From JAQVEB01 sp028698105 (GTDB lineage Bacteria > Bacteroidota > Bacteroidia > Bacteroidales > Dysgonomonadaceae): DNA of 41,843 nucleotides. Position 1 is the first letter of the stretch. Each line of letters begins with the position of its first letter. The notes under the pieces were generated by a model. That model was not told where the DNA came from, did not search any database, and saw only the letters and a list, made by a program, of their open reading frames with translations. The DNA lies in assembly GCA_964293155.1 (NCBI GenBank), contig CAXYYA010000034.1, forward strand, positions 1 through 41,843, given 5' to 3'. Below are positions 33,643-41,770 of the stretch, piece after piece. Position numbers and translations under genes: made by a program.

Positions 33643-35100
33643 ATGGCTAGATTACTTATCTTAGGCGCCGGAATATCCGGCCACACGGCTGCCTTGGCGG
33701 CAAAACGAAAATTGGGGAAAAAGCACGAAGTTGTTGTTGTAAGCCCTAATTCGCATTATCAGTGGGTGCCATCCAACATTTGGGTAGGGGTGGGACTAAT
33801 GAAAACCAAGCAAGTTATTTTTGAGCTGGCGCCCGTTTACAAACGTCTGGGCATTGACTACAGGCAAGCGCGTGCCATTTCCATTCATCCGGAAGGAGAC
33901 AGCGCGATTGACAAAGGGTTTGTATCCGTCCAGTATGTTGCGGGCGATAAAAAAGATCTGGAGGAAAAAATCGAATACGACTACCTGATCAACGCCACCG
34001 GCCCGAAACTCAACTTTGCCGCCACCGAAGGGCTCGGCCCCGAGTTGAATTCCCAATCGGTGTGTACCTACAACCATGCCGAGCAAACGTGGGAACGGCT
34101 CAAGGAATGTTTGGCAAAGATGGAAAAAGGAGAAAAGCAACGCTTTCTTATCGGAACGGGAAACCCGATGGCAACCTGCCAGGGAGCCGCTTTCGAGTTT
34201 ACCCTGAACGTGGCGTTCGAGATTGATCGCAGAAAATTAAGCCATTTGGCCGAGATTGTTTGGATTTCAAACGAATACGAACTCGGCGATTTTGGCATGG
34301 GTGGCGCGTATGTGAAACGAAGTGGTTATATTACGCCCACCAAAATTCTTGCCGAATCGTTGTTGAAGGAATACGGCGTGAATTGGATCGTGGGCGCCGG
34401 CGTGAAAAAAGTAGAACCGGGTGTGGCGCATTTCGAAACATTGGATGGAGACCTGCTCACGCAGGAATTCGATTTTGCCATGCTGATACCGGGTTTCAGC
34501 GGAGTGGGATTGAAGGCTTACGATAAAAAGGGAGAAGATATTAGTTCCGTAATTTTCGCCCCGAACGGCTTTATGAAAGTGGATGCCGACTATACCGCCA
34601 AACCTTTTGAAGAATGGAAACCAACGGACTGGCCTTCTGTTTATGAAAATCCGACGTACGAAAATATGTATGCCACGGGAATTGCCTTTGCTCCGCCGCA
34701 CACCATCTCTAAACCGATGAAAAGCCGCAACGGAACGCCCATTACAGCTACAGCCCCGCGCACGGGAATGCCTTCGGGCGTTATCGGCAAAGTGGTTGCC
34801 GAGAATATTGCCGAAATCATTAAAAACGGAAAGAAGGAGTACAAACACAAAGCCTCCATGGCAAGCATGGGCGCTGCCTGCGTTATTTCGGCCGGTTACG
34901 GTTTGAAAAAAGGCAAAGCGGCCTCGCTCACCGTTTATCCCATCGTGCCCGATTGGGAAAAATATCCGAAATGGGGAAGAAATATCAATTACACCATCGG
35001 TGAAATGGGCCTTGCAGGACACTGGTTTAAATACTTTATGCACTACATGTTTCTGTATAAGGCAAAAGCAAAACCGTTATGGTGGTTAATCCCTGAATAA
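33643..35100 (+). CDS. Sulfide:quinone oxidoreductase-like flavoprotein
   Basis: The 485-aa protein has an N-terminal FAD-binding Rossmann motif GAGISG (8-13), a second nucleotide-binding region (~165-175) and a C-terminal amphipathic segment rich in Trp, Tyr and Phe suited to membrane attachment. Cysteines C141, C179 (in NPMATCQGAAFEF) and C413 are placed like the redox and sulfur-carrying cysteines of SQR. SQR oxidises sulfide and passes electrons to quinone. A type II NADH dehydrogenase is the alternative, but the three Cys favour SQR. A small protein gene follows after 32 nt, probably in the same transcript. Confidence 0.85.
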   Translation: MARLLILGAGISGHTAALAAKRKLGKKHEVVVVSPNSHYQWVPSNIWVGVGLMKTKQVIFELAPVYKRLGIDYRQARAISIHPEGDSAIDKGFVSVQYVAGDKKDLEEKIEYDYLINATGPKLNFAATEGLGPELNSQSVCTYNHAEQTWERLKECLAKMEKGEKQRFLIGTGNPMATCQGAAFEFTLNVAFEIDRRKLSHLAEIVWISNEYELGDFGMGGAYVKRSGYITPTKILAESLLKEYGVNWIVGAGVKKVEPGVAHFETLDGDLLTQEFDFAMLIPGFSGVGLKAYDKKGEDISSVIFAPNGFMKVDADYTAKPFEEWKPTDWPSVYENPTYENMYATGIAFAPPHTISKPMKSRNGTPITATAPRTGMPSGVIGKVVAENIAEIIKNGKKEYKHKASMASMGAACVISAGYGLKKGKAASLTVYPIVPDWEKYPKWGRNINYTIGEMGLAGHWFKYFMHYMFLYKAKAKPLWWLIPE

Positions 35101-35132
35101 TAACTTATTGTAAACAATAAAACAATCAAAAT

Positions 35133-35294
35133 ATGGAAGATATTAAAAATACAGTTCCTTACAGCGAGGAGTCTTATGCCACGATGCCTACGGGATGGAC
35201 AAAATTCTGGCGAAGCTGTGTGCTTTACCAAATTGTCCGGTTTTTTGTCATCGGATTAAAAGTAATGCGCATTGTCGTCGGCGGACATTCATAG
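35133..35294 (+). CDS. 53-aa small protein linked to the SQR-like gene
   Basis: This frame runs from ATG 35133 to TAG 35292-35294. It has a polar N-terminus (about 25 residues, with Pro-Tyr-Ser and acidic residues) followed by an amphipathic or membrane-skimming helix of about 25 residues, rich in Val, Ile, Phe, Arg and Lys and holding one Cys, and a GGHS end. It lies 32 nt after the SQR-like stop codon and before a terminator, so it is probably co-transcribed. It may anchor or assist the flavoprotein. I recall similar short proteins in this position in other Bacteroidales, but cannot verify it. Confidence 0.75.
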   Translation: MEDIKNTVPYSEESYATMPTGWTKFWRSCVLYQIVRFFVIGLKVMRIVVGGHS

Positions 35295-35320
35295 CAAACA
35301 ATGTGAATTGACACGAAAAG

Positions 35321-35357
35321 AACCTGTATTTTTCTCCGGAAATTTACAGGTTTTTTA
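35321..35357. terminator. Terminator shared by the SQR-like unit and the convergent DUF5686-like gene
   Basis: The stem aacctgta (35321-35328) pairs with tacaggtt (35345-35352), with T runs on the plus strand. It ends against the stop codon of the minus-strand gene. Confidence 0.85.
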
Positions 35358-37502
35358 TTAGAAAGCCAATGCAGCCCTCACGCCGATTTCTTTAAAGGTT
35401 AACTTATGGAAGGAACTGAAAATCCCGGCGTTAAAAAAACGGTTACCCACGCCGTATCCGATTTCGGAGTACGAAACGATTTGAGGCGTGTGTAGCTGGC
35501 TAAAATAGAGCCGTTCCGAAAGAATATTCTCAGATATAAACGGAATTCGTTTGAAGATAAGAAAAGGCGATTGATACATTACGTGAGCCTGAATGTAGGA
35601 GTCGGATGCGTTGTATAAATTGCGGCGCAAAAGATTGAAATTTCCACCGATGCCGTCGTTCCAGTTTTCGGGAAAATTGTTTTTGGCAAAATACACGAAA
35701 TCGGCGAAATACTCTGTTCGCTGATTGATAAAAACTCCCGCTCCCACGTGGTATTGAAGCAATTTAATCAACCCGAAGGGTATGTTTTGGCTCACATCTA
35801 TTTCAACACGGTTATATTCCGACGTGCTGCCCAGAATGTTTTTAAAACTTCGGGCCAATTCGAGCTTAACGGTGGGATAGTCTGAACGGACGTAAATTTT
35901 CTGCCTCCCGTCGAACCGGTAATACTGTCTGTGCGTCCACACAAGCTGCAAAAAAGGCATGAACGCGTAGCGTGTGCCGAACAAGTTGTCTATTCCGTTT
36001 GCCGGTCCCGCTACCGGCGTGAGTTCCGAAACCTTACCAGCGCTCCTGCGGATGTGGTATTCAACACCCGTACCCAGCAGAAAACCGTTCGCAATTTCAA
36101 TATCGTTGAACAGCCGGAGGTAATAATCTTTGTAATAATCCACAGACACATCAGGAAAAGTAAGTCCTTGACTGTTAAGACTATCCTGAATTTGTTGAAC
36201 AAAAAGCGAGCTGTAAGTGCGGTTGCCGTTTCCAACCGACAGGGAAACATTACCCAGAAACCGGGGTTCATAGTTCCATCGGAAAGATACGTCGGAGAAA
36301 AATTCTTTCCGTTTGAACATATAGCCCGCAAACGCATTCATTTGTACACTTTTTTTATCGGCAAAATCGGTTTGGAAATAGATTTTTTGCCGGTAGGTGA
36401 GTCCGTCCTGCGTGGAGTATCCGATCATTGAGGGGTTCAGGAGCCCGCTGTAACCGATTTGCGTTGATCGGTACTTGTAGCTCGAATTCATCACCATGCG
36501 CTGGGCAAATTCCTGCGCCTTTTTGTTGTTATTCGTGGAATCGGTTTTTGCTGCTTTGCTTTTTTCGCTTTGTTTTTTTTCGAAATTGGCCAGTACTTCG
36601 CTTTCTCTTGCCTGCAGGGGAATAGCGCGTGTGCTTTTCCAGAAAACGGAATCGTTGTGTATGGGAACCGAGTCTAAGCGTACTTTAAAATAATCGCTCA
36701 AATTCAGCGTTTTTTCCTTCACGGTGTAGTCCCTGAGGATAACATCGTTATACTTTATATTTGCCAGATAGCGGCTGGCAACCACGTTGCCCAGATACGA
36801 CGAGGTTCTGAAAATAACAAAATCGGTGGGCAGGTAATTGGTGACCCATTCATCACCCATGGTAATCTGAAACGAAAAACTGGTCATTGTGTCCACCCCT
36901 TCTGCCAGAAACTGTACCACACGCCACGTTCCGTGTTCGATGATGAAGATGCCCTTTAGCAATTTCGGCGTTTCGTAAATTGGCGTAAATTCAATGGTGT
37001 AATAGGTTTTATCTTTATCCGTGTAGGTCTGGCGCAGGTTGTAAGTGTAATATCCGGCACAGGCGAAACGTAGCGGCATAATGAAACTATCATCGAAAGA
37101 AGTCTCATCATAAACATTAATATTCAGAAAGTTATAAGGAATCATTTCGATGTCTTTTTTTCGTGTAATGGTTCCTTTTACATGTTTCACATCCTGTACG
37201 TAATGGTTAGGATACGTGTAATTGAGTTTACTGATCGTTTCAATTACCGCCTCATCCGATTTCGGATCGAAGAGGACAAAATTCGGTATTAAGTGGGTGT
37301 ATTTGTAAAAAAAATTCTTTTTCACCGTCTCAACATACGTACGCATATACACATCGGCTTCGTAGGTTTCTAACAGGCCGTCGTATCTTTCGGCAGCGCT
37401 CATCGCTCTTTTTAACACAGAATCCATTGGAAGCGGCTTTTGAGCATAGATGTAAGACGTTGCAAAAAATAAAAGTAATGATGTGATGTATTTGATTTGC
37501 AT
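35358..37502 (-). CDS. DUF5686-like outer membrane protein
   Basis: The 714-aa protein, counted from the ATG at 37502, has a signal peptide ending near YIYAQ and a mostly beta-rich remainder. Amphipathic strands dominate the second half, and the C-terminus ends in F as in outer membrane barrels. It resembles the Bacteroidota family DUF5686 without the carboxypeptidase-like regulatory domain that many members carry in front. The function is unknown. The in-frame extension up to 37700 is rejected because it lacks a credible signal sequence and runs into the crp regulatory region. It is divergent from the Crp/Fnr gene. Confidence 0.75.
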   Translation of the reverse strand: MQIKYITSLLLFFATSYIYAQKPLPMDSVLKRAMSAAERYDGLLETYEADVYMRTYVETVKKNFFYKYTHLIPNFVLFDPKSDEAVIETISKLNYTYPNHYVQDVKHVKGTITRKKDIEMIPYNFLNINVYDETSFDDSFIMPLRFACAGYYTYNLRQTYTDKDKTYYTIEFTPIYETPKLLKGIFIIEHGTWRVVQFLAEGVDTMTSFSFQITMGDEWVTNYLPTDFVIFRTSSYLGNVVASRYLANIKYNDVILRDYTVKEKTLNLSDYFKVRLDSVPIHNDSVFWKSTRAIPLQARESEVLANFEKKQSEKSKAAKTDSTNNNKKAQEFAQRMVMNSSYKYRSTQIGYSGLLNPSMIGYSTQDGLTYRQKIYFQTDFADKKSVQMNAFAGYMFKRKEFFSDVSFRWNYEPRFLGNVSLSVGNGNRTYSSLFVQQIQDSLNSQGLTFPDVSVDYYKDYYLRLFNDIEIANGFLLGTGVEYHIRRSAGKVSELTPVAGPANGIDNLFGTRYAFMPFLQLVWTHRQYYRFDGRQKIYVRSDYPTVKLELARSFKNILGSTSEYNRVEIDVSQNIPFGLIKLLQYHVGAGVFINQRTEYFADFVYFAKNNFPENWNDGIGGNFNLLRRNLYNASDSYIQAHVMYQSPFLIFKRIPFISENILSERLYFSQLHTPQIVSYSEIGYGVGNRFFNAGIFSSFHKLTFKEIGVRAALAF

Positions 37503-37628
37503 AAATTTGGTTACAAACTTACTCATTTTTTTAGAAAAAGAAGTGATGTGGCAGCCGACGATAACGCATTGTTTTACAAAAAACGCAAAATATCTTTCTA
37601 TTTTGTTACAATCAGTTGAAATATTTTG

Positions 37629-37648
37629 TAATTTTGTGTTATATAACA
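37629..37648 (+). promoter_or_regulatory. -7 box of the Crp/Fnr gene with an adjoining palindrome
   Basis: TAATTTTG (37629-37636) matches TAnnTTTG. It is followed directly by the perfect 12-bp palindrome tgttatataaca (37637-37648), which covers the expected transcription start. The TGT/ACA ends resemble Crp/Fnr-type half-sites, so autoregulation is possible. Confidence 0.5.
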
Positions 37649-37663
37649 TTGTTGTAAAGCAGG

Positions 37664-38365
37664 ATGTTAAAAAGAAAGAAAGACATAATAGACTTATCAT
37701 CTACATTATCTGATATTTGGAGAATGTTGTCCGAAACGGAGCGGGAGCTGCTTCGCAAAGACGCGCGAATAATGAATTTCAAGAAAAACGAGATGATTTA
37801 TTTCGAGGATGAGCAACCGAAGGATCTGATGTGTCTTTTTAAAGGAAAGGTGAAAATATACAAAAGCGGGGTGGGAGGCCGGAGCCAAATCATCCGAATG
37901 ATACGCCCTTTGCAATATTTCGGTTACCGCGCATATTTTGCCAATGAGCAGTTTGTAACGTCTGCTTCGGCTTTTGAAGCTTCAACCGTTTGTTTCATTT
38001 CCATGGAGATTATCGAAGAATTTCTCCGCAAGAACGGTAATTTCGCGATGTTTTTCATCGAACTGCTGTCCACCGATCTGGGTATTGCCGACCAGCGCGT
38101 GGTGAACCTGACCCAAAAACATATTCGCGGCCGCCTGGCCGAATCGCTGATCTTTCTGAAAGAAAGTTACGGCCTGGAGGAAGATGGCGCAACCATAAAC
38201 ATTTATCTTGCACGCGAAGATCTGGCAAATTTATCGAACATGACCACATCCAATGCCATCCGCACGTTATCAACCTTTGTAGATGAACACATTATCACCA
38301 TTGACGGGCGAAAAATAAAGATCATTGACGAGGAAAAACTGCGAAAAATCAGCCGGATAGGCTAA
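37664..38365 (+). CDS. Crp/Fnr-family transcriptional regulator
   Basis: The 233-aa protein has a cyclic-nucleotide-binding-type beta barrel (~25-130), a dimerisation helix and a C-terminal winged helix (~160-225; YLAREDLANLSNMTTSNAIRTLSTF is the helix-turn-helix). It lacks the N-terminal Cys cluster of oxygen-sensing Fnr and the full cAMP-binding signature, so its signal is unknown. Members in Bacteroidota often respond to redox, nitrosative or metabolic signals. The neighbouring SQR-like gene and GH3-family gene are possible targets. It is followed by the GH3-family gene, which has its own promoter. Confidence 0.9.
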   Translation: MLKRKKDIIDLSSTLSDIWRMLSETERELLRKDARIMNFKKNEMIYFEDEQPKDLMCLFKGKVKIYKSGVGGRSQIIRMIRPLQYFGYRAYFANEQFVTSASAFEASTVCFISMEIIEEFLRKNGNFAMFFIELLSTDLGIADQRVVNLTQKHIRGRLAESLIFLKESYGLEEDGATINIYLAREDLANLSNMTTSNAIRTLSTFVDEHIITIDGRKIKIIDEEKLRKISRIG

Positions 38366-38406
38366 AATACCGTCTCTTTTATCATTTTTTATTAAAATCT
38401 TATGTT

Positions 38407-38444
38407 CAGTTTTCATTTTTAATGAAAACTGGTTGCTAACTTTG
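38407..38444 (+). promoter_or_regulatory. Perfect 11-bp inverted repeat at the -33 region of the GH3-family gene
   Basis: The arms cagttttcatt (38407-38417) and aatgaaaactg (38421-38431) are perfect complements with a ttt loop. The -7 box TAACTTTG follows at 38437-38444. There is no T run, so an operator is more likely than a terminator for the upstream Crp/Fnr gene. Confidence 0.6.
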
Positions 38445-38467
38445 CAACAGAAAAAATAGAGCACCGA

Positions 38468-39979
38468 ATGATCCGGCGTATTGCACAATCCATACTTTCT
38501 TCATACTACAAACCGGTTGAGAAATTTGCAGAAAATCCCATTGATTTTCAGCAAAATACGTTTGATTACCTCATTGAGCACGGTAAAAATACGTTATTCG
38601 GCCACGAAAAAGCATTTGCGAAAATCACCGGTAAAGATGATTTTCGCAAACGTGTTCCGGTATCGTCTTACGAAGACCTTCGGCCTTATCTCGATCAGAT
38701 TATTGTAGAGAAAAAAGAAAATGTGCTGTGGGACTCTCCCGTGAAATGGTTTGCCATGTCTTCCGGCACAACCGAAGACAAAAGTAAGTATATTCCCGTA
38801 ACGGAGGAATCGCTTAAAAACTCTCATTATCGTGCTGGTTATCAGATGCTCGGAATGTATGCGAGGCATTATCCCGATTCCGCTTTTATCTTCGGAAAAT
38901 CCATGGTGCTGGGCGGCAGTAAGCAGTTGAACCAAATCGGCGACGGAATTTTCACCGGAGATATTTCGGCCATTCTCATAAAAAACCTGCCGGTGATCGC
39001 AAAAAGAGCGCGAACGCCCGAAGACATCGCGCTGATTGCCGATTGGGAAGAAAAATTGCAGAAGCTGACGGAATATGCCGTAAAAACCGATATTCGGTCG
39101 TTGGTGGGCGTTCCATCGTGGATGCTGGTTTTGCTTAAAAAGATCACGGAAGTAACCGGTAAGACCATCCCCGAAGTATGGCCCAACATTGAGGTTTTTT
39201 TTCACGGCGGCGTGAGTTTTTTGCCGTTTGAAGAACAATTTCGGAAGATAATTCCGAAGGACGGTATGCGCTATTGGGAAACGTACAACGCATCCGAAGG
39301 TTTCTTCGGGGTTCAGTTTACGCCTGAATCGAAAGATATGTTGTTGTTGCTCAATAACGAGATTTATTACGAGTTTCTTCCCGTGGAAGAGTGGAACAGC
39401 GAGAACCCCAAAGCGCTGACGCTGGAAGAGGTGGAAGCGGGCAAACAATATGCCTTGGTTATTTCGACCAGCGGCGGTTTATGGCGTTACAAGATCGGCG
39501 ACACCATTGAGTTTACGTCCATCCGCCCGTACCTTTTCAGGGTAACGGGGCGCACAAAGCATTTTATCAACGCCTTCGGCGAAGAATTGATCATTGACAA
39601 TGCCGACAAGGCGCTCGATATGGCCTGCAAAGCGACCAACGCGAAGATAAACGAATACACTGCTGCCCCGGTTTATTTTGGCGACAGCCACAACGGAGCG
39701 CATGAATGGCTTATTGAATTTGAACTTAATCCTGCGGATATGGATTTGTTTGCCAAAACGTTGGATGACTCGCTGAAAAAATTGAACTCCGATTACGAAG
39801 CCAAACGCTCTTACAACCTGTCGCTGGGCGAGCCGGTAGTCCGTTCGTTGCCGCAAGGCAGTTTTTACCGGTGGATGGATTGGCGCGGCAAGGCCGGCGG
39901 ACAGAACAAGGTGCCCCGATTATCGAACGACCGGAATATCGTGGAAAGCCTGCTCGAATTTTTGTCGGGGAAATCCTAA
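38468..39979 (+). CDS. GH3-family adenylating enzyme (acyl-acid amido synthetase-like)
   Basis: The 503-aa protein belongs to the GH3 auxin-responsive promoter family within the acyl-adenylate superfamily. ATP-binding motif SSGTTEDKSKYIP starts at residue 98, further motifs ETYNASEGFFG and YKIGDTIEF follow, and a C-terminal domain is present. Plant members join amino acids to hormones. The bacterial members' substrates are mostly unknown, so the plant role should not be transferred. It is common in Bacteroidota next to housekeeping genes. It is probably monocistronic, with a palindrome in its promoter. Confidence 0.9.
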   Translation: MIRRIAQSILSSYYKPVEKFAENPIDFQQNTFDYLIEHGKNTLFGHEKAFAKITGKDDFRKRVPVSSYEDLRPYLDQIIVEKKENVLWDSPVKWFAMSSGTTEDKSKYIPVTEESLKNSHYRAGYQMLGMYARHYPDSAFIFGKSMVLGGSKQLNQIGDGIFTGDISAILIKNLPVIAKRARTPEDIALIADWEEKLQKLTEYAVKTDIRSLVGVPSWMLVLLKKITEVTGKTIPEVWPNIEVFFHGGVSFLPFEEQFRKIIPKDGMRYWETYNASEGFFGVQFTPESKDMLLLLNNEIYYEFLPVEEWNSENPKALTLEEVEAGKQYALVISTSGGLWRYKIGDTIEFTSIRPYLFRVTGRTKHFINAFGEELIIDNADKALDMACKATNAKINEYTAAPVYFGDSHNGAHEWLIEFELNPADMDLFAKTLDDSLKKLNSDYEAKRSYNLSLGEPVVRSLPQGSFYRWMDWRGKAGGQNKVPRLSNDRNIVESLLEFLSGKS

Positions 39980-40026
39980 AATAGAATAAAATTGCTTTAT
40001 ATTGAGTTTTAATGCGAAAGTTTCAG

Positions 40027-40034
40027 TAAATTTG
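40027..40034 (+). promoter_or_regulatory. -7 box of the bamD operon
   Basis: TAAATTTG matches TAnnTTTG. It lies after the frame's first ATG (40002), which is therefore not the start. Confidence 0.6.
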
Positions 40035-40055
40035 CACCCTAAAAAACGATTTTTG

Positions 40056-40877
40056 ATGAAAACAAAGACCGGTATTATTTTTATGTTGTTTCTCGCTTTT
40101 GTGCTTGGTTCGTGCAACGAATACAACAAAATACTTAAAAGCACCGACAACGACTTAAAATATACTTACGCGAAAAAATACTTCGAATCAGGGAAATACG
40201 ACCGGGCAATCACGTTGCTCGAAGAGTTGGTTCCTTTTTTCAAAGGTACTTCCCGTGCTGAAGAATCACTTTATCTTTTAGCTCAAAGCTATTATAATAC
40301 AAAAGATTATACTTCAGCTACGGAGATGTTTACCACATATTACAACACCTTTCCGAAAGGAGAATATGCCGAGCCGGCACTTTTTTATGCGGCTTACGGC
40401 ATGTACCTCGATTCTCCAGACGCAAGGCTCGACCAGACCAAAACTTACAAAGCCATATCGGAATTTCAACGCTACATGGAGATATATCCGCAAAGCGAAA
40501 GAGCGGAACAGGCCAAAAACTATATGTTTGAGTTGCAGGAAAAACTGGCTTACAAAGAATTGCTGGCCGCAGAATTGTATCTGAGGCTGGGAAATTACAT
40601 GGGCAACAATTACGAATCGGCTGTGATAACAGCACGCGAAGCGTTAAAAAATTATCCGTACTCCAAATATGCCGAAGATTATCAGATGACGATCCTTCGC
40701 GCACGTTACGAATATGCGCAGCAAAGTAAACTGGTTGTGCAGCCGGAACGTTTTCGGATGGTGGTGGACGAGTATTTTAACTACAAAAATTCGTATCCCA
40801 ACGGAAAATACATGAAAGAAGCCGATAAATATTATCAGGAAGCGGAAAAAAAGATCGAAGCTTTGCCAACTACCTGA
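40056..40877 (+). CDS. bamD: Outer membrane assembly lipoprotein BamD
   Basis: The 273-aa protein has a lipoprotein signal with lipobox LGSC (Cys at residue 20) and tetratricopeptide repeats starting near residue 40 (YAKKYFESGKYDRAITLLEEL, then SYYNTKDYTSATEMF and later repeats). BamD is the lipoprotein of the BAM complex that helps BamA insert barrel proteins. The start at 40056 gives a proper signal peptide and follows the -7 box. The next genes are the omega-like subunit and DUF4293, an arrangement I know from other Bacteroidales. Confidence 0.92.
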   Translation: MKTKTGIIFMLFLAFVLGSCNEYNKILKSTDNDLKYTYAKKYFESGKYDRAITLLEELVPFFKGTSRAEESLYLLAQSYYNTKDYTSATEMFTTYYNTFPKGEYAEPALFYAAYGMYLDSPDARLDQTKTYKAISEFQRYMEIYPQSERAEQAKNYMFELQEKLAYKELLAAELYLRLGNYMGNNYESAVITAREALKNYPYSKYAEDYQMTILRARYEYAQQSKLVVQPERFRMVVDEYFNYKNSYPNGKYMKEADKYYQEAEKKIEALPTT

Positions 40878-40923
40878 TAATGATCAATAAATAAGAAATA
40901 TAAAAACTTAATTACAAAAATAA

Positions 40924-41256
40924 ATGGACTACAGAAGAACAACAGCAAGCAATAACACGGAAACGCGTAACATCTCCGAGTTATCGGAATCCGTTGGAAA
41001 CGTTTACGAAATGGTGATGATCATGGGTAAAAGAGCCAACCAGATTGCTGTGGAAATGAAACAGGATTTGGACAGTAAACTCCAGGAGTTTGCTTCTTAC
41101 AGCGATAACCTGGAAGAGGTATTCGAGAATCACGAACAGATAGAAATATCGCGTTTTTACGAAAAATTGCCGAAACCTTCGCTCATCGCTATCCAGGAAT
41201 GGGAAGAAAACGATATTTATTATCGCAACCCGGCGAAAGAAAAAGACCTTTTCTGA
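40924..41256 (+). CDS. rpoZ: RNA polymerase omega-like subunit (Bacteroidota type)
   Basis: The 110-aa protein is mostly helical and holds the omega/Rpb6 core (VYEMVMIMGKRANQIAVEMK, about residues 27-46) plus a C-terminal extension typical of Bacteroidota. Omega binds the beta' subunit and helps assemble RNA polymerase. It lies 46 nt downstream of bamD and 1 nt before the DUF4293 start, so it is in one operon with both. Standard gene callers may label it hypothetical because it is divergent from E. coli omega. Confidence 0.88.
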   Translation: MDYRRTTASNNTETRNISELSESVGNVYEMVMIMGKRANQIAVEMKQDLDSKLQEFASYSDNLEEVFENHEQIEISRFYEKLPKPSLIAIQEWEENDIYYRNPAKEKDLF

Positions 41257-41257
41257 T

Positions 41258-41713
41258 ATGCTGCAACGTATTCAGACCATTTATTTGCTTCTGGTGGCGG
41301 CCTGCATGGTGCTGGCATCGGTTTTGCCGTTGGCAACACTTACTTTCAACGGACAGCCCGTAACGTTTGAGGCTATGGGTTTTTACCAAAACGGGGAGAT
41401 TATTTTTGCTACCTGGGGCTTGTTTGCATTGGGTGCAATAAGCGCGATTCTGGCGTTGATTACCGTATTTCTTTACAAGAAAAGAATGTTGCAAATCCGG
41501 CTGACAATCATGAACATGGTGATTATGATCGGATTTTACGCCTTCTTTCTTTTTCTGATTTTCATGCGTAACCCCGATGCAAATACAACCTTCGAGAAAA
41601 TAGCTATAGGCCTTATCATGCCGCTCATTGCTCTTATTTTTGGCTGGCTGGCCATCCGGAAGATCGGAGCCGATGAAGCGTTGGTGAGATCGTTAAACCG
41701 ATTGAGAAGATAA
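41258..41713 (+). CDS. DUF4293 four-helix membrane protein
   Basis: The 151-aa protein begins MLQRIQTIYLLL and has four transmembrane helices (about 7-27, 48-70, 78-100 and 115-135) with a positively charged C-terminus. It matches the Bacteroidota family DUF4293, of unknown function. Its ATG lies 1 nt after the omega-like stop codon, so translation is coupled. It ends the operon before a bidirectional terminator. Confidence 0.88.
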   Translation: MLQRIQTIYLLLVAACMVLASVLPLATLTFNGQPVTFEAMGFYQNGEIIFATWGLFALGAISAILALITVFLYKKRMLQIRLTIMNMVIMIGFYAFFLFLIFMRNPDANTTFEKIAIGLIMPLIALIFGWLAIRKIGADEALVRSLNRLRR

Positions 41714-41728
41714 ACAATAACCAAAAAT

Positions 41729-41765
41729 AAAAACGGCGTGTTTTTCACAAAAAGACGCCGTTTTT
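41729..41765. terminator. Bidirectional terminator between convergent genes
   Basis: An 11-bp perfect stem (aaaaacggcgt at 41729-41739 with acgccgttttt at 41755-41765) is extended by an inner ttttt/aaaaa stem with a cac loop. A/T-rich flanks on both sides suit both strands. Confidence 0.9.
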
Positions 41766-41770
41766 ATTTG

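Noticed and set aside
37503..37700. N-terminal extension of the DUF5686-like protein
   Set aside because: It would overlap the crp promoter and start, has no continuous signal sequence, and a normal signal peptide begins at 37502.
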